The position numbers and the translations under genes are program-made. From JBBROS01 sp965213855 (lineage in GTDB: Bacteria > Pseudomonadota > Alphaproteobacteria > Acetobacterales > Acetobacteraceae), in contig CBDCAA010000007.1 in the NCBI GenBank assembly GCA_965213855.1, positions 1-64,000 on the forward strand: a stretch of DNA of 64,000 nucleotides, given 5' to 3'. Of this stretch, positions 8,375 through 17,226 are shown in pieces (position 1 is the first letter of the stretch; every line of letters begins with the position of its first letter). Under the pieces are notes generated by a model. It was not told where the DNA came from, did not search any database, and worked only from the letters and a program-made list of their open reading frames with translations.

Positions 8375-9403
8375 ATGCGCTCCAAACCCCCTACCCGGCC
8401 GCCGGGACCCGGCTTCGACAGCCCTCGCGGGCCGGCTCGCCAGCCTCCGCGCGATCGCAAGGCCGGCCCTCGGCCCAGCCGCCCCCCTGAACCCGGCCAG
8501 GCTCCGCGCCCGACAGCCCGTCCTGCCACGCCGCCCGAGCCGGCCCGCCCCGAAGCTGCCCGCCCAAAACCTGCCCGCCTCGAACCCGTCCGTGCGCCCG
8601 TTCGCGAGCCCAGCTCCAACACCCTCCGCGCCCCCGCGCCACCCCCCGGCGCCGCGCCCGCCGCTCCCCGCCCTAGCGGCCCCGCCGCCCCGCGCGGCAC
8701 GGTCTGGCTACACGGCATCCACGCCGTGGCTGCCGCGCTGGCCAACCCCAGCCGCCGCCTCAAGCGCCTCGTCCTGACCGAAGACGCCGAGGCCGCCCTC
8801 CAGGCCCGCATCCCGCAACCCTGGCCCATCGCCCCCGAACGCATCGAGCGCGCGCGGCTCGACCACATGCTCGGTCGCGACACCGTCCACCAGGGCGTCG
8901 GCCTGCTCGCCGACCTGCTCGCCCCGCCCGCCCTGTCCGCCGTCCTCGCCCGCCCCGGCCCGCTGCTCGTGCTCGACCAGGTCACCGACCCGCGCAACAT
9001 CGGCGCCACCCTCCGCAGCGCCGCCGCCTTCGGCGCCGCCGGCGTCGTCCTGCAGGAACGCAACGCGCCCGAAGAAACCGGAGTCATGGCCAAGGCCGCC
9101 TCCGGCGCGCTCGAGACGGTGCCGCTGCTTCGCGCCGTCAACCTCGCCCGCACCCTCGTCGCGCTGAAGGCGGCCGGCCTCTGGACCCTCGGTCTCGATG
9201 CGGTCGCACCGGCGCTGCGCGGTGCCGCGTTCAAGCAGCGCCGGGTCGTGCTCGTGCTCGGCGCCGAGGGCGACGGCATGCGCCGCCTTACCCGCGAGAC
9301 CTGCGACGAGCTCGTCGGACTCGCCATGCCCGGCACGATGGAGAGCCTCAACGTGTCTGCCGCCGCGACGCTCGCCCTCTATGAACTGACCCGGCCCGAA
9401 TGA
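8375..9403 (+). CDS. rlmB: 23S rRNA (guanosine-2'-O-)-methyltransferase RlmB (TrmH/SpoU family)
   Basis: A 342-residue SPOUT methyltransferase that should 2'-O-methylate a guanosine in 23S rRNA with S-adenosylmethionine. Residues about 105-180 form the SpoU substrate-binding domain (TVWLHGIHAVAAALANPSRR). The trefoil-knot motifs follow: DQVTDPRNIGATLRSAAAFG (motif 1), LVLGAEGDGMRRLT (motif 2) and ESLNVSAAATLALYE (motif 3). An unusual N-terminal extension of about 100 residues is almost entirely Pro, Ala and Arg, probably a disordered RNA-binding tail. Typical RlmB is near 250 residues. Its stop overlaps the next gene by 4 bases. Confidence 0.88.
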   Translation: MRSKPPTRPPGPGFDSPRGPARQPPRDRKAGPRPSRPPEPGQAPRPTARPATPPEPARPEAARPKPARLEPVRAPVREPSSNTLRAPAPPPGAAPAAPRPSGPAAPRGTVWLHGIHAVAAALANPSRRLKRLVLTEDAEAALQARIPQPWPIAPERIERARLDHMLGRDTVHQGVGLLADLLAPPALSAVLARPGPLLVLDQVTDPRNIGATLRSAAAFGAAGVVLQERNAPEETGVMAKAASGALETVPLLRAVNLARTLVALKAAGLWTLGLDAVAPALRGAAFKQRRVVLVLGAEGDGMRRLTRETCDELVGLAMPGTMESLNVSAAATLALYELTRPE

Positions 9404-10185
9404 CGTTCGCCCCCGAATCCGCCGCCGCCGCCCTTATGGGCGCCCGCCGCCGCCCCAACCGCGCCCCCATGGCGCCGTTGCCATCCGGGATCCGCCCCAC
9501 CACCGTCGCCGAGGGCGCCGCGACCCAGCTCGCTTTGGCCCAGCTCACCGACCAGGCCGCCCCCGGCGGCTTCAAGGTCGGCGCCACCACCGCGCAGATG
9601 CAGGCCTATCTCGGCCTCGACGGCCCCGCCGCCGGGTTCATGCCCCGCGACAACCTGCACGCGTCCGGCAGCACGCTCCGCTTCGACCGCTTCCTCCGCC
9701 CCGGCGTCGAATGCGAACTGGCGGTCCATCTCGCCCAAGACCTGCCGCCCGGCCCCTGCACCGAAGCCGAGGCGATGGCCGCCGTCGACCTGCTCATGCC
9801 GGCGATCGAGATCGTCGAGAACCGCTATGCCGACCTTGCCGCCTTCGGCGCGCCCTCGCTCATCGCCGACCAGGCGTTCCACGCGGGCGCCGTCCTCGGC
9901 GCGCCGGTCGCGGACTGGCGCACCCTCGATCTCGTGGCCATCTCCGGCCACATGACGGTCGATGGCACCACCGTCGGCCAGGGCCGCGGCGGCGACCTCA
10001 TGGGCCACCCCCTCCGCGTGCTCGCCTGGCTCGCCGGATCGGCCGAGGCCGCGGCCTTCGGCGGCTTGCGCGCCGGCCAGGTCGTCATGCTCGGCAGCGT
10101 CACCCCGCCGATCTGGCTCGAAGGTCCAGGCCGGATCGAGGTGCGCTTCGGCAATCTGACGCCCGTCACCCTCGACCTGGTCTGA
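9400..10185 (+). CDS. 2-keto-4-pentenoate hydratase-like protein (FAH superfamily)
   Basis: A 261-residue member of the fumarylacetoacetate hydrolase/MhpD superfamily, whose hydratases add water to 2-hydroxypentadienoate-type enols in meta-cleavage pathways. Supporting segments are GGFKVGATTAQMQAYLGLDG near the N-terminus, the metal-binding Glu cluster around RPGVECELAVHL, PAIEIVENRYAD, and the terminal GQVVMLGSVTPPIWLEGPG. The ATG overlaps the RlmB stop (ATGA), so it is co-translated with an rRNA-modification gene rather than with catabolic genes. The true substrate is therefore uncertain. Confidence 0.8.
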   Translation: MTFAPESAAAALMGARRRPNRAPMAPLPSGIRPTTVAEGAATQLALAQLTDQAAPGGFKVGATTAQMQAYLGLDGPAAGFMPRDNLHASGSTLRFDRFLRPGVECELAVHLAQDLPPGPCTEAEAMAAVDLLMPAIEIVENRYADLAAFGAPSLIADQAFHAGAVLGAPVADWRTLDLVAISGHMTVDGTTVGQGRGGDLMGHPLRVLAWLAGSAEAAAFGGLRAGQVVMLGSVTPPIWLEGPGRIEVRFGNLTPVTLDLV

Positions 10186-10306
10186 CGATCCTGATCACGG
10201 TTGCATGATCGTTCCCGCCGGCCCTCTCTCGGCAACCCTGCATTAAGATTGCGCCTGCATAGTCGGGTTACGGGCCGCGCTGATTCGGTGTTCGCGGCGA
10301 TCTTGT

Positions 10307-10564
10307 GTGCCAAAACGGCCAGTCCTGGACCTTTCGCCCATGATGTCTGACTGGAACTCCTTGTCCGAGCCGCTTCAGCTATATCTGGCCCAGCAGGCCT
10401 TCCGGCAGGCTGCAGAAACGATCGCCGGCCAGGCCGACGTCCTGGCCGATGAGTTCGATGCGGGGGCCCTCGCTGACCGGGGCGGGGCGGAGGCGCTGCG
10501 CCTGATGGCCGCGATCGTCCGCGCCCTTGGGCCCAATGCCGCCGAAACAGGCGGGACGGCCTGA
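10307..10564 (+). CDS. Small unknown protein, 85 residues
   Basis: A short acidic alpha-helical protein from a GTG at 10307 (PKRPVLDLSPMMSDWNSLSE), with no signal peptide or membrane segment. An internal ATG pair near 10340 is an alternative start. Codon usage matches the neighbours, and it ends 10 bases before a strong hairpin at 10574, which supports a real gene end. No family is recognised. Confidence 0.5.
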   Translation: MPKRPVLDLSPMMSDWNSLSEPLQLYLAQQAFRQAAETIAGQADVLADEFDAGALADRGGAEALRLMAAIVRALGPNAAETGGTA

Positions 10565-10573
10565 CCTACGACA

Positions 10574-10604
10574 GCAGGGGGCGCCCGCAATCGGGCGCCC
10601 CTGC
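10574..10604. terminator. Hairpin between convergent genes, probable shared terminator
   Basis: GCAGGGGGCGCCCG (10574-10587) pairs with CGGGCGCCCCTGC (10592-10604), leaving one bulged G and a CAAT loop. It sits between the convergent ends at 10564 and 10617. There is no T-run, so it may act as a stabilising or factor-dependent end. Confidence 0.65.
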
Positions 10605-10616
10605 GATCACCGGCAG

Positions 10617-12116
10617 TTAGCCTTCGGCGTTCGTCGGCACCGCCACGAACCGAGCCTGACCCTCGCGCATGATCCGCAACGCGACCGTCTTGCCGCCCTT
10701 GGTCGCACCTTGGATCGCCGACACCGCCTCCGACGGGCTGCCGACCGCCTTCGTGCCGACGCCGACGACCAGGTCGCCCTCGCGAAGCCCGGCCTGTTCG
10801 GCCGCCGAGCCCGGCTGCACGCCCGCGATCACCGCGCCGCGCTGCCCATTGGGCAGGCTCAGTTGCTGCCTTAGATCCGGGCTCAACGGCGCCAGCGCCA
10901 GGCCGATCCGGCCACGGCCGGCGTCCTGATCGCCCGCATCCGCCGTCTGCTGCTCGTCCGGCAGCGCCGACAGATGGACGGCCACCGTCTTCGTGCTGCC
11001 GTCCCGCACCAGCGACACCTGGGCGTCCTCGCCCGGCTTGTCGTTCGCCACGAGCTGCGCCAGCTCCCGAGGACTCGTCACCGCATGGCCGTCCACCGCC
11101 GTCAGCACGTCGCCCGGCTGCAAGCCGGCTTTCGCCGCCGGGCTGTCCGGCGACACCCCTGCCACCAGCGCGCCCTTGGCCCCGTTTGCGAGACCCAGGC
11201 TGGGCGCGATCTGCGCCGTCACCGGCTGCGTCTCCACACCCAGGAAGCCGCGCGTCACGTGTCCGGCGGTCCGCAACTGGCCCGTCACCTGCTTGACCAG
11301 GTTACTCGGGATCGCGAACCCGATGCCGACGCTGCCGCCGCTTGGCGACAGGATCGCCGTGTTCACGCCCACGACCCGCCCGTCCTGCGTGAACAGCGGC
11401 CCGCCCGAGTTGCCCTGGTTGATCGCCGCATCTACCTGCAGGAACGAGTCATAGGGCCCGGCGCCGATATCGCGGCCCCGCGCGCTTACGATCCCCGCGG
11501 TCACCGTGCCGCCCAGGCCGAACGGGTTGCCCACCGCCAGCACCCACTGGCCGGGCTTCACCTCGTCCGAATCACCCAGCAGCAGCGACGGCAGCGCGTG
11601 GCCGGCGTCCACCTTGATCACCGCAAGGTCCGTCCGCGCGTCCCGCCCGACGACCTTGGCCGGCAGCTCCGTTCCGTCCGACAGCGTCACCGACACCGTC
11701 TCGGCGCCTTTGACGACGTGGTTATTGGTCACGATCGTGCCGTTCGCGTCGATGATGAAGCCGGAGCCGCGCGCCATCATGACCCGGTGAGGCGCGTGCG
11801 GCGCCATCCCCGGGAAGCCCGGCATACCGCCGCCCTGCTCGTCATCGGCGGCCGCCGCCCGCTCCCGCACCGTCACGGAAACGACGGCCGGGCTGACCTG
11901 CGCGGCAAGGTCGGAGAAGTCCGGCAGCGGATGCGCAACGGCTGACGGCTGGATCGGGCCGGCCGCGGCCGTCTGGCCCGGCGTCAGGGCGCCCGGCCCC
12001 TCAGCATGCGCCGACAGCGCCCCGACCCCGGCCAGAGCGCTCCCGCCAAGCAACGCCGCAGCCAAACCGATGGTCTTCCAAGTCGATTGACGTCGAACCA
12101 AAGCCCGCTCTCCCAT
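10617..12116 (-). CDS. Do/DegP-type periplasmic serine protease
   Basis: About 499 residues, an HtrA-family protease/chaperone of the envelope. Residues 12-38 form a signal peptide or anchor (TIGLAAALLGGSALAGVGAL). The trypsin-like domain carries His in TNNHVVKG (about 133), Asp in ARTDLAVIKV (about 163) and Ser in NQGNSGGPLF (about 237). Two PDZ domains follow (about 280-370 with FLGVETQP, and about 400-490). It resembles the DegP/MucD group that degrades misfolded periplasmic proteins. The ATG at 12116 is preferred over an in-frame TTG at 12122. Transcription converges on the hairpin at 10574. Confidence 0.93.
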   Translation of the reverse strand: MGERALVRRQSTWKTIGLAAALLGGSALAGVGALSAHAEGPGALTPGQTAAAGPIQPSAVAHPLPDFSDLAAQVSPAVVSVTVRERAAAADDEQGGGMPGFPGMAPHAPHRVMMARGSGFIIDANGTIVTNNHVVKGAETVSVTLSDGTELPAKVVGRDARTDLAVIKVDAGHALPSLLLGDSDEVKPGQWVLAVGNPFGLGGTVTAGIVSARGRDIGAGPYDSFLQVDAAINQGNSGGPLFTQDGRVVGVNTAILSPSGGSVGIGFAIPSNLVKQVTGQLRTAGHVTRGFLGVETQPVTAQIAPSLGLANGAKGALVAGVSPDSPAAKAGLQPGDVLTAVDGHAVTSPRELAQLVANDKPGEDAQVSLVRDGSTKTVAVHLSALPDEQQTADAGDQDAGRGRIGLALAPLSPDLRQQLSLPNGQRGAVIAGVQPGSAAEQAGLREGDLVVGVGTKAVGSPSEAVSAIQGATKGGKTVALRIMREGQARFVAVPTNAEG

Positions 12117-12274
12117 GTCCAAGGGGGCGATCCGCCCCGCATGCCCCTCAACATAGGAAGCACACCCCGTCGGAATGCTTGCGACGCCGTGACGTTCGCT
12201 TCATGAACCCGATGAAATCCGCCGTTCAGGGACTTGAAACCCGCCCCGGAAAGGCCGACCAATGCGCACGCCGG

Positions 12275-12346
12275 GCCGGGTTAGCACAGCGGTAGTGCAG
12301 CGGTTTTGTAAACCGAAGGTCGCGGGTTCAAATCCTGCACCCGGCA
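12275..12346 (+). tRNA. tRNA-Thr (anticodon TGT)
   Basis: A complete 72-base cloverleaf. The acceptor GCCGGGT pairs with ACCCGGC, the D-arm is AGCACAGCGGTAGTGC, the anticodon loop TTTGTAA has anticodon TGT, and the T-arm is CGGGTTCAAATCCTG. CCA is not encoded. It is convergent with the LysR gene that ends 14 bases downstream. Confidence 0.95.
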
Positions 12347-12359
12347 TGTTCCTGTCCGG

Positions 12360-13334
12360 TTACGCCCCGAACGCGATGCCTTCCTGCTGATAGACCGTCT
12401 TGATCACCGCCAGGATCAAACCGAGCTCGGGCGACCGGTCGTTCACCCGTTGGCTCATGATGATCGGCGACCGCGCCGAAGCGTGGGCCAGCGCGCGGTA
12501 GCGCACGCCGGAGCGTTGCAGACGTTCGACCGAGGCAGGGACCAAGCAGTAGCCGAGGCCGGCGGCGACGAGGCCGAGCGCGGTCTGCAGCTCCCGCACC
12601 TCCTGCACCGCGGCCGGGCGCAGGTTCAGGCTGCGGAACAGCGCCAGCACCTGGTCCGCATAGCTCGGCCGCGGCGCCTTCGGATAGACGATCAGCGTGT
12701 CGCCGGTCAGCCGCTTGAGGTCGAGCGGCCCCGCCTCGTCCACCACCGCATGCCCGTCCGGCAGGGCGGCGATCATCGTCTCGTGGCGGAGGTACACGCG
12801 GGCGATCGACTGGTCGTCGAACGGGATGCGGCCGAACCCCACGTCGATCCGCCCCTCCTTCAGCGCGGCGATCTGCTCCATCGTCGTCATCTCCAGCACG
12901 ATCACCTCGGTGCCCGGGCTCGCCGACCGGAACCCGCGCAAGACGGCGGGCAAGTGGCCATACAGCGTCGACGGCACGAACCCGATGCTGAACCGCCGCA
13001 GCCGGGCCGAACTCATCCGCAACGCGATCGCGCGCAGCTCGGTCACCCGGTCCAGGATCTGCACCGCCTGCTCGAACAGCACGCGTCCGGCGTCGGTCAG
13101 CCGGGCCGGGCGGCTGCCGCGCTCGATCAGCAGCACGCCAAGTTCGGTCTCGAGCTGCTGGATCTGCCGGCTGAGCGGCGGCTGCGCCACGTTCAGCCGG
13201 GCCGCCGCCCGGGTGAAGCTCTGCTCCTCGGCCACCGCGACGAAGCTGCGAAGGTGCCGCAGATCCAGTTCGATACTCCCAAAGCATGATGAATGACCAA
13301 GCGTGCATTGGACGCCCGACTCGCGTTCGTGCAA
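12360..13334 (-). CDS. LysR-family regulator, BenM/CatM-like
   Basis: A LysR regulator divergent from the aromatic-acid transporter and ben/cat genes. The DNA-binding domain LDLRHLRSFVAVAEEQSFTR continues with NVAQPPLSRQIQQLE, the pattern typical of the BenM/CatM/CbnR group that senses muconate or benzoate. The effector domain follows (DVGFGRIPFDDQ, GLVAAGLGYCLVPAS). The only conventional in-frame start is TTG at 13334, giving about 324 residues. A GGGAG (13280-13276) seven bases before an in-frame CTG at 13268 would give a 302-residue protein of standard LysR length. It probably activates the divergent transport and ben/cat genes. Confidence 0.88.
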   Translation of the reverse strand: MHERESGVQCTLGHSSCFGSIELDLRHLRSFVAVAEEQSFTRAAARLNVAQPPLSRQIQQLETELGVLLIERGSRPARLTDAGRVLFEQAVQILDRVTELRAIALRMSSARLRRFSIGFVPSTLYGHLPAVLRGFRSASPGTEVIVLEMTTMEQIAALKEGRIDVGFGRIPFDDQSIARVYLRHETMIAALPDGHAVVDEAGPLDLKRLTGDTLIVYPKAPRPSYADQVLALFRSLNLRPAAVQEVRELQTALGLVAAGLGYCLVPASVERLQRSGVRYRALAHASARSPIIMSQRVNDRSPELGLILAVIKTVYQQEGIAFGA

Positions 13335-13335
13335 G

Positions 13336-13351
13336 TTCTTTCATCTCCGAA
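13336..13351. promoter_or_regulatory. TTC-N10-GAA motif, possible LysR site
   Basis: An inverted repeat TTC-N10-GAA, containing a T-N11-A-like spacing, lies in the short divergent region between the LysR gene and the transporter binding-protein gene. Position and shape suit LysR binding; the assignment is inference. Confidence 0.3.
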
Positions 13352-13418
13352 CCAAGGATCGGCGGTCGAGCAACCAAGCCGGGCAGTCAAAGCCGGGCGG
13401 GCAATGGGAGGAACGACG

Positions 13419-14594
13419 ATGTCCAACGACGCAGTCACGCGCCGCGGCCTGGGTGGCCTCCTTGCGGCCGCCGCCCTGGCGCGCCCGGCCATCGCCCAGA
13501 CGGCGCCGCTCCGCATCGGGCTGATGCTGCCCTACTCCGGCACCTTCGCCCAGCTTGGCGAGAGCATCACGGCCGCGTTCGAGCTCCACCTGGCCGAGCG
13601 CGGCGGCAAGCTCGGCGGGCGGTCCGTCACGGTCCTGAAGCTCGATGACGCGTCGGACCCGGCGGCCGCACCCCAGAACGTCAACCGCCTGCTGAGCCGC
13701 GACAGGGCTGACGTGCTGGTCGGCACCGTCCATTCGGGCGTCGTCATGGCGCTGGTGCAGGCCTCGCGCGAGAAGGGAGTGCCGCTGATCATCCCCAACG
13801 CCGGCAACGTCGCCGCCTCTCGCGAGCTGTGCGCCGAGAGCGTGTTCCGCACGTCGTTCACCAACTGGCAGCCGGCCTACGGCATGGGCCTGGCGCTGGC
13901 CAAGGGCGGCGTGAAGAAAGCCGCCTGGGTGAGCTGGGACTACGCGGCCGGCAAGGAATCGGGCGAGGGCTTCCGCGACGGGCTGCGCGCCGGCGGGGCC
14001 GAGCTGGTGCAGACGCTGCTGCTGCCGTTCCCGGAGACCAATTTCCAGCCGATCCTGGCGCAGTTGCCGGGGCTGGGCGTCGATGCGGTCGGCTCGTTCT
14101 TCGCCGGTGGCGGGGCGGTGCAGTTCGTGCGCGACTACGCGGCCGCCGGCCTGCGCGAGAAGCTGCCGCTGTGCGGCTCCGGCTTCCTGACGGAGGGCAC
14201 GCTGGCCGCGCAGGGCGCCGCGGCCGAGGGCATCCGCACCGCGCTCCACTACGGCGACGGGATCGATCTGCCCAAGAACACGGCCTTCCGCCAGGCGTAT
14301 CGCGAGAAGGCGGGCCGCGATGCGGACGTGTATGCCGTGCAGGGCTACGACGCGGCCCAGCTGCTCGCCGTCGGGCTCGATGCCGTGAAGGGCGACGTGG
14401 AGGCCGACAAGCCGCTGTTCAGCGCGATGCGGAATGCCCGCATCGACAGCCCCCGTGGCGCATTCACCCTCTCGGCCGGGCACACCCCGGTGCAGAACAT
14501 CTATCTGCGTGAGGCCAAGGGCGGGCAGAACCGCGTCATCGGCATCGCTGCCGAGGCCCTCGCCGACCCCGGCACCGGCTGCAAGCTGGCCTGA
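13419..14594 (+). CDS. LIV-type ABC transporter substrate-binding protein
   Basis: A 391-residue periplasmic type I binding protein. The ATG at 13419 follows GGGAGGAA (13406-13413) and opens a signal peptide with a twin-arginine-like start (VTRRGLGGLLAAAALARPAI, cleavage near AIAQ). The mature part begins APLRIGLMLPYSGTFAQLG and has the usual Leu/Ile/Val-binding fold (GYDAAQLLAVGLDAV near the end). It heads a five-gene transporter immediately before benABCD-catABC, so benzoate or a related aromatic acid is the likely ligand, as known for several LIV-type systems beside aromatic catabolic genes. Confidence 0.9.
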   Translation: MSNDAVTRRGLGGLLAAAALARPAIAQTAPLRIGLMLPYSGTFAQLGESITAAFELHLAERGGKLGGRSVTVLKLDDASDPAAAPQNVNRLLSRDRADVLVGTVHSGVVMALVQASREKGVPLIIPNAGNVAASRELCAESVFRTSFTNWQPAYGMGLALAKGGVKKAAWVSWDYAAGKESGEGFRDGLRAGGAELVQTLLLPFPETNFQPILAQLPGLGVDAVGSFFAGGGAVQFVRDYAAAGLREKLPLCGSGFLTEGTLAAQGAAAEGIRTALHYGDGIDLPKNTAFRQAYREKAGRDADVYAVQGYDAAQLLAVGLDAVKGDVEADKPLFSAMRNARIDSPRGAFTLSAGHTPVQNIYLREAKGGQNRVIGIAAEALADPGTGCKLA

Positions 14595-14612
14595 GCCGGT
14601 GAGCCTCGATCG

Positions 14613-15485
14613 ATGACCGCCGGTGGCCTGCTCATCCAGGTGCTGAACGGCCTGCAGTACGGCCTGCTGCTGTTCCTCATCAGCAGCGGGCTGACCTTGA
14701 TCTTCGGCGTCCTCGGCGTGATCAACCTCGCCCATGGCAGCCTGTTCATGGTCGGCGCCTACGTTACCTACATGGTGGCCCAGGCCGGCTTCGGCCTCTG
14801 GCTGTCGCTGCCCCTCGCGCTGGTCGGCGGCACGCTGCTTGGCGTCGTGCTCGAACGCGTTCTGTTCCGGCGCTTCTACCACCGCGAGCACCTCGACCAG
14901 GTGCTGCTGACCTTCGCGCTGATCCTGCTGTTCGAGGAGGCGAGGTCCATGGTCGCCGGCAACGACTTCCACAGCGTGCCGGTGCCCGCCTGGCTCGACG
15001 TACCGGTGCCGGTCGCGGCCGGCTTCTCCTACTCGGCCTACCGTCTCGCAGTGCTCGCGGCCTGCCTCGCGGTCGCGGCCGTGATGTTCTGGATCATCGA
15101 GCGCACGCGCGCCGGGTCCGCCGTCCGCGCCGCCGCCGAAAAGCCCGAGATGGTGGACCTGCTGGGCCTCGATGCCCGGCGCGTCCACATGCTGGTGTTC
15201 GGGGCCGGCACGGCGCTCGCCATGCTGGGCGGTGCATTGGCCGCACCGCTCTACTCCGTCTATCCGGGGATGGGCGACGGCTTCCTGATCGTCTCCTTCG
15301 TGGTGGTGGTCGTAGGCGGGCTCGGCTCGGTCGCCGGTGCGTTCTGGGCGGCGCTGCTGGTCGGCCTGGTCGATACCCTTGGCAAGGTGCTCCTGCCCGC
15401 GGGCGCCGGCGCGGCCGTCTATGTGCTGATGGCGGCCGTGCTGCTGGTGCGCCCCGCCGGGCTGTTCGCGGCCGCCCGGGCCTGA
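14613..15485 (+). CDS. LIV-type ABC transporter permease, LivH-like
   Basis: A 290-residue inner-membrane permease with about eight hydrophobic segments. The conserved start (LNGLQYGLLLFLISSGLTLI, then FGVLGVINLAHGSLFMVGAY) and the cytoplasmic coupling region (GSAVRAAAEKPEMVDLLGLD) mark the LivH family. It follows the binding-protein gene by 18 bases, and its TGA shares a base with the ATG of the next permease. Confidence 0.93.
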   Translation: MTAGGLLIQVLNGLQYGLLLFLISSGLTLIFGVLGVINLAHGSLFMVGAYVTYMVAQAGFGLWLSLPLALVGGTLLGVVLERVLFRRFYHREHLDQVLLTFALILLFEEARSMVAGNDFHSVPVPAWLDVPVPVAAGFSYSAYRLAVLAACLAVAAVMFWIIERTRAGSAVRAAAEKPEMVDLLGLDARRVHMLVFGAGTALAMLGGALAAPLYSVYPGMGDGFLIVSFVVVVVGGLGSVAGAFWAALLVGLVDTLGKVLLPAGAGAAVYVLMAAVLLVRPAGLFAAARA

Positions 15486-16483
15486 TGGCGGGCATGATGC
15501 AGGTCACGGGCCGCGGCGGCCACCTGGTGATGGCCGCCGGCGCGGCCGCGATCGCCGCCATACCGCTGAGCGGGTCGGCCTACCATGTCGGCTTCGTGGC
15601 CACCGCGCTGGTCGCCGCCCTGTTCGCGCTCAGCCTGCAGGTGCTCGTGGGCGCCGCGGGCATGGTCAGCCTCGGCCACGCCGCCCTGTTCGGCGTCGGC
15701 GCCTACACCGTCTGGTTCCTCACCCCCGCCGGCGGCGAGGCGCCGAGCATCTTGCTCACCCTGCCCGCCGCCGCCCTCCTTTCCGCACTGGTCGCGCTCG
15801 CCATCGGCGCACTCGCGCTGCGCACCCGCGGCTTCTTTTTCCTCATGACCACGCTCGCCTTCGGGCAGATGGTGTTCTTCCTGTTCCACGACACGCCGCT
15901 CGGCGGCGGCACGGACGGCGTGTTCATCACCCGCCCCGCGCTCGGCGCCTTCGACTGGGTCTGGACCATCCCACGGCGGCAGCGCCCGGCCGTGCTGCTG
16001 TGGATCGATCTCGGGGTGCTCGTGCTGGTCTATGCCGGGCTGGCCGCGCTGATGCGCACCCTGTTCGGCCGCGCCCTGCTCGGTATCCGCGCCAACGAGC
16101 ACCGCATGGCCGCCCTTGGACTGCCGACATACCGCTACAAGCTCGCCGCCTTCGTGCTCGGCGGCGCGCTTGCGGGCGTCGCCGGCCACCAATGGGCCAT
16201 GACGGAGGCCTTCGTCAGCCCCGAGCTGCTTGGATGGCACCGCTCGGCGCTGGCCCTGCTCGCGATCGTGCTCGGCGGCGCCGGCGCGCTGCACGGCCCC
16301 ATCCTGGGCGCGCTCGCCTTCGCAATCCTGGGCGAGGTCGCCGGCCTGGTCACCGAGCGGCAACATTTGGTCGAGGGCGTGGTCATCCTGCTCGTCGTGC
16401 TGGCGCTGCCGCGGGGGCTCGCCGGGCTGCGGCGGCCCCGGCAAGCGCTGGCGGCAGCCGTGCCCGTCATCGACCCGGCATGA
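15485..16483 (+). CDS. LIV-type ABC transporter permease, LivM-like
   Basis: A 332-residue second permease. LivM features are LQVLVGAAGMVSLGHAALFG, the glycine-rich GAYTVWFLTP, the TRGFFFLMTTLAFGQMVFFL segment and the EAA-like loop LLGIRANEHRMAALGLPTYR. The C-terminus is a positively charged cytoplasmic tail. It overlaps the first ATPase gene by 4 bases (ATGA at 16480). Confidence 0.93.
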   Translation: MAGMMQVTGRGGHLVMAAGAAAIAAIPLSGSAYHVGFVATALVAALFALSLQVLVGAAGMVSLGHAALFGVGAYTVWFLTPAGGEAPSILLTLPAAALLSALVALAIGALALRTRGFFFLMTTLAFGQMVFFLFHDTPLGGGTDGVFITRPALGAFDWVWTIPRRQRPAVLLWIDLGVLVLVYAGLAALMRTLFGRALLGIRANEHRMAALGLPTYRYKLAAFVLGGALAGVAGHQWAMTEAFVSPELLGWHRSALALLAIVLGGAGALHGPILGALAFAILGEVAGLVTERQHLVEGVVILLVVLALPRGLAGLRRPRQALAAAVPVIDPA

Positions 16484-17226
16484 CCGCGCTGCTCCAGGCC
16501 GAGGGCTTGATTCGCCGCTTCGGCGGCCTCGCGGCCGTGGGCGGCGTGTCGCTCAGCCTGGAGCGCGGCTGCCTCCACGCCGTCATCGGCCCGAACGGCG
16601 CCGGCAAGAGCACGCTGGTCAACCTGCTCTCGGGCGAACTGCCGCCGAGCGCCGGCCGCATCCGTGTCGCCGGGCGGGACGTGACCGGCTGGCCCGCCTG
16701 GCGCTTCGCCCGCGCCGGCGTCGGCCGCTCGTTCCAGCGCACCAACGTGCTCCCCGGCATGACCGTCGCCGAGAACGTCCGCCTCGCCGCGCAGATCGCC
16801 TGCACGCCCATGCGCCGCCTGCTCCGCCCAGCCGCGTCCGAAACCGAGCCGCACCGCCGCGCCGCCGCCGCGCTCGACCGCGTCGGGCTCGCCCCGCTCG
16901 CCCACCGCCGCGCCGAAATCCTCAGCCACGGCCAGCTCCGCCAGCTCGAGATCGCAATGGTGCTCGCGACCGAGCCGATCGTCCTGCTGCTCGACGAACC
17001 GCTCGCCGGCATGGGCCCCGAGGAGGCCGAGCGCATCGCCGACCTGCTCCGCGCCCTCGCCGTCGACCACGCCGTCCTGCTCATCGAGCACGACATGGAC
17101 GTCGTGTTCGCGGTCGCCGATTACGTCACCGTGATGGTCGACGGCCGGGTCCTGGACGAGGGGACGCCGGCCCGGATCCGCGCCTCCGCCACCGTCCGGG
17201 ACGCCTATCTGGGCCACGCCGCATGA
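16480..17226 (+). CDS. LIV-type ABC transporter ATP-binding protein, LivG-like
   Basis: A 248-residue ATPase with Walker A GPNGAGKST (about 35-43), signature LSHGQLRQLEIAMVLA, Walker B PIVLLLDEPLAGM and H-loop LLIEHDMDVVF. The signature reads LSHGQ, the form usual in LivG proteins, rather than LSGGQ. The C-terminal GTPARIRASATVRDAYLG is diagnostic of LivG. It is translationally coupled on both sides by ATGA overlaps. Confidence 0.93.
   Translation: MTALLQAEGLIRRFGGLAAVGGVSLSLERGCLHAVIGPNGAGKSTLVNLLSGELPPSAGRIRVAGRDVTGWPAWRFARAGVGRSFQRTNVLPGMTVAENVRLAAQIACTPMRRLLRPAASETEPHRRAAAALDRVGLAPLAHRRAEILSHGQLRQLEIAMVLATEPIVLLLDEPLAGMGPEEAERIADLLRALAVDHAVLLIEHDMDVVFAVADYVTVMVDGRVLDEGTPARIRASATVRDAYLGHAA

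Noticed and set aside
13341..15188. 615-codon minus-strand frame
   Set aside because: It is antisense to the binding-protein and permease genes, which have clear family motifs on the plus strand.
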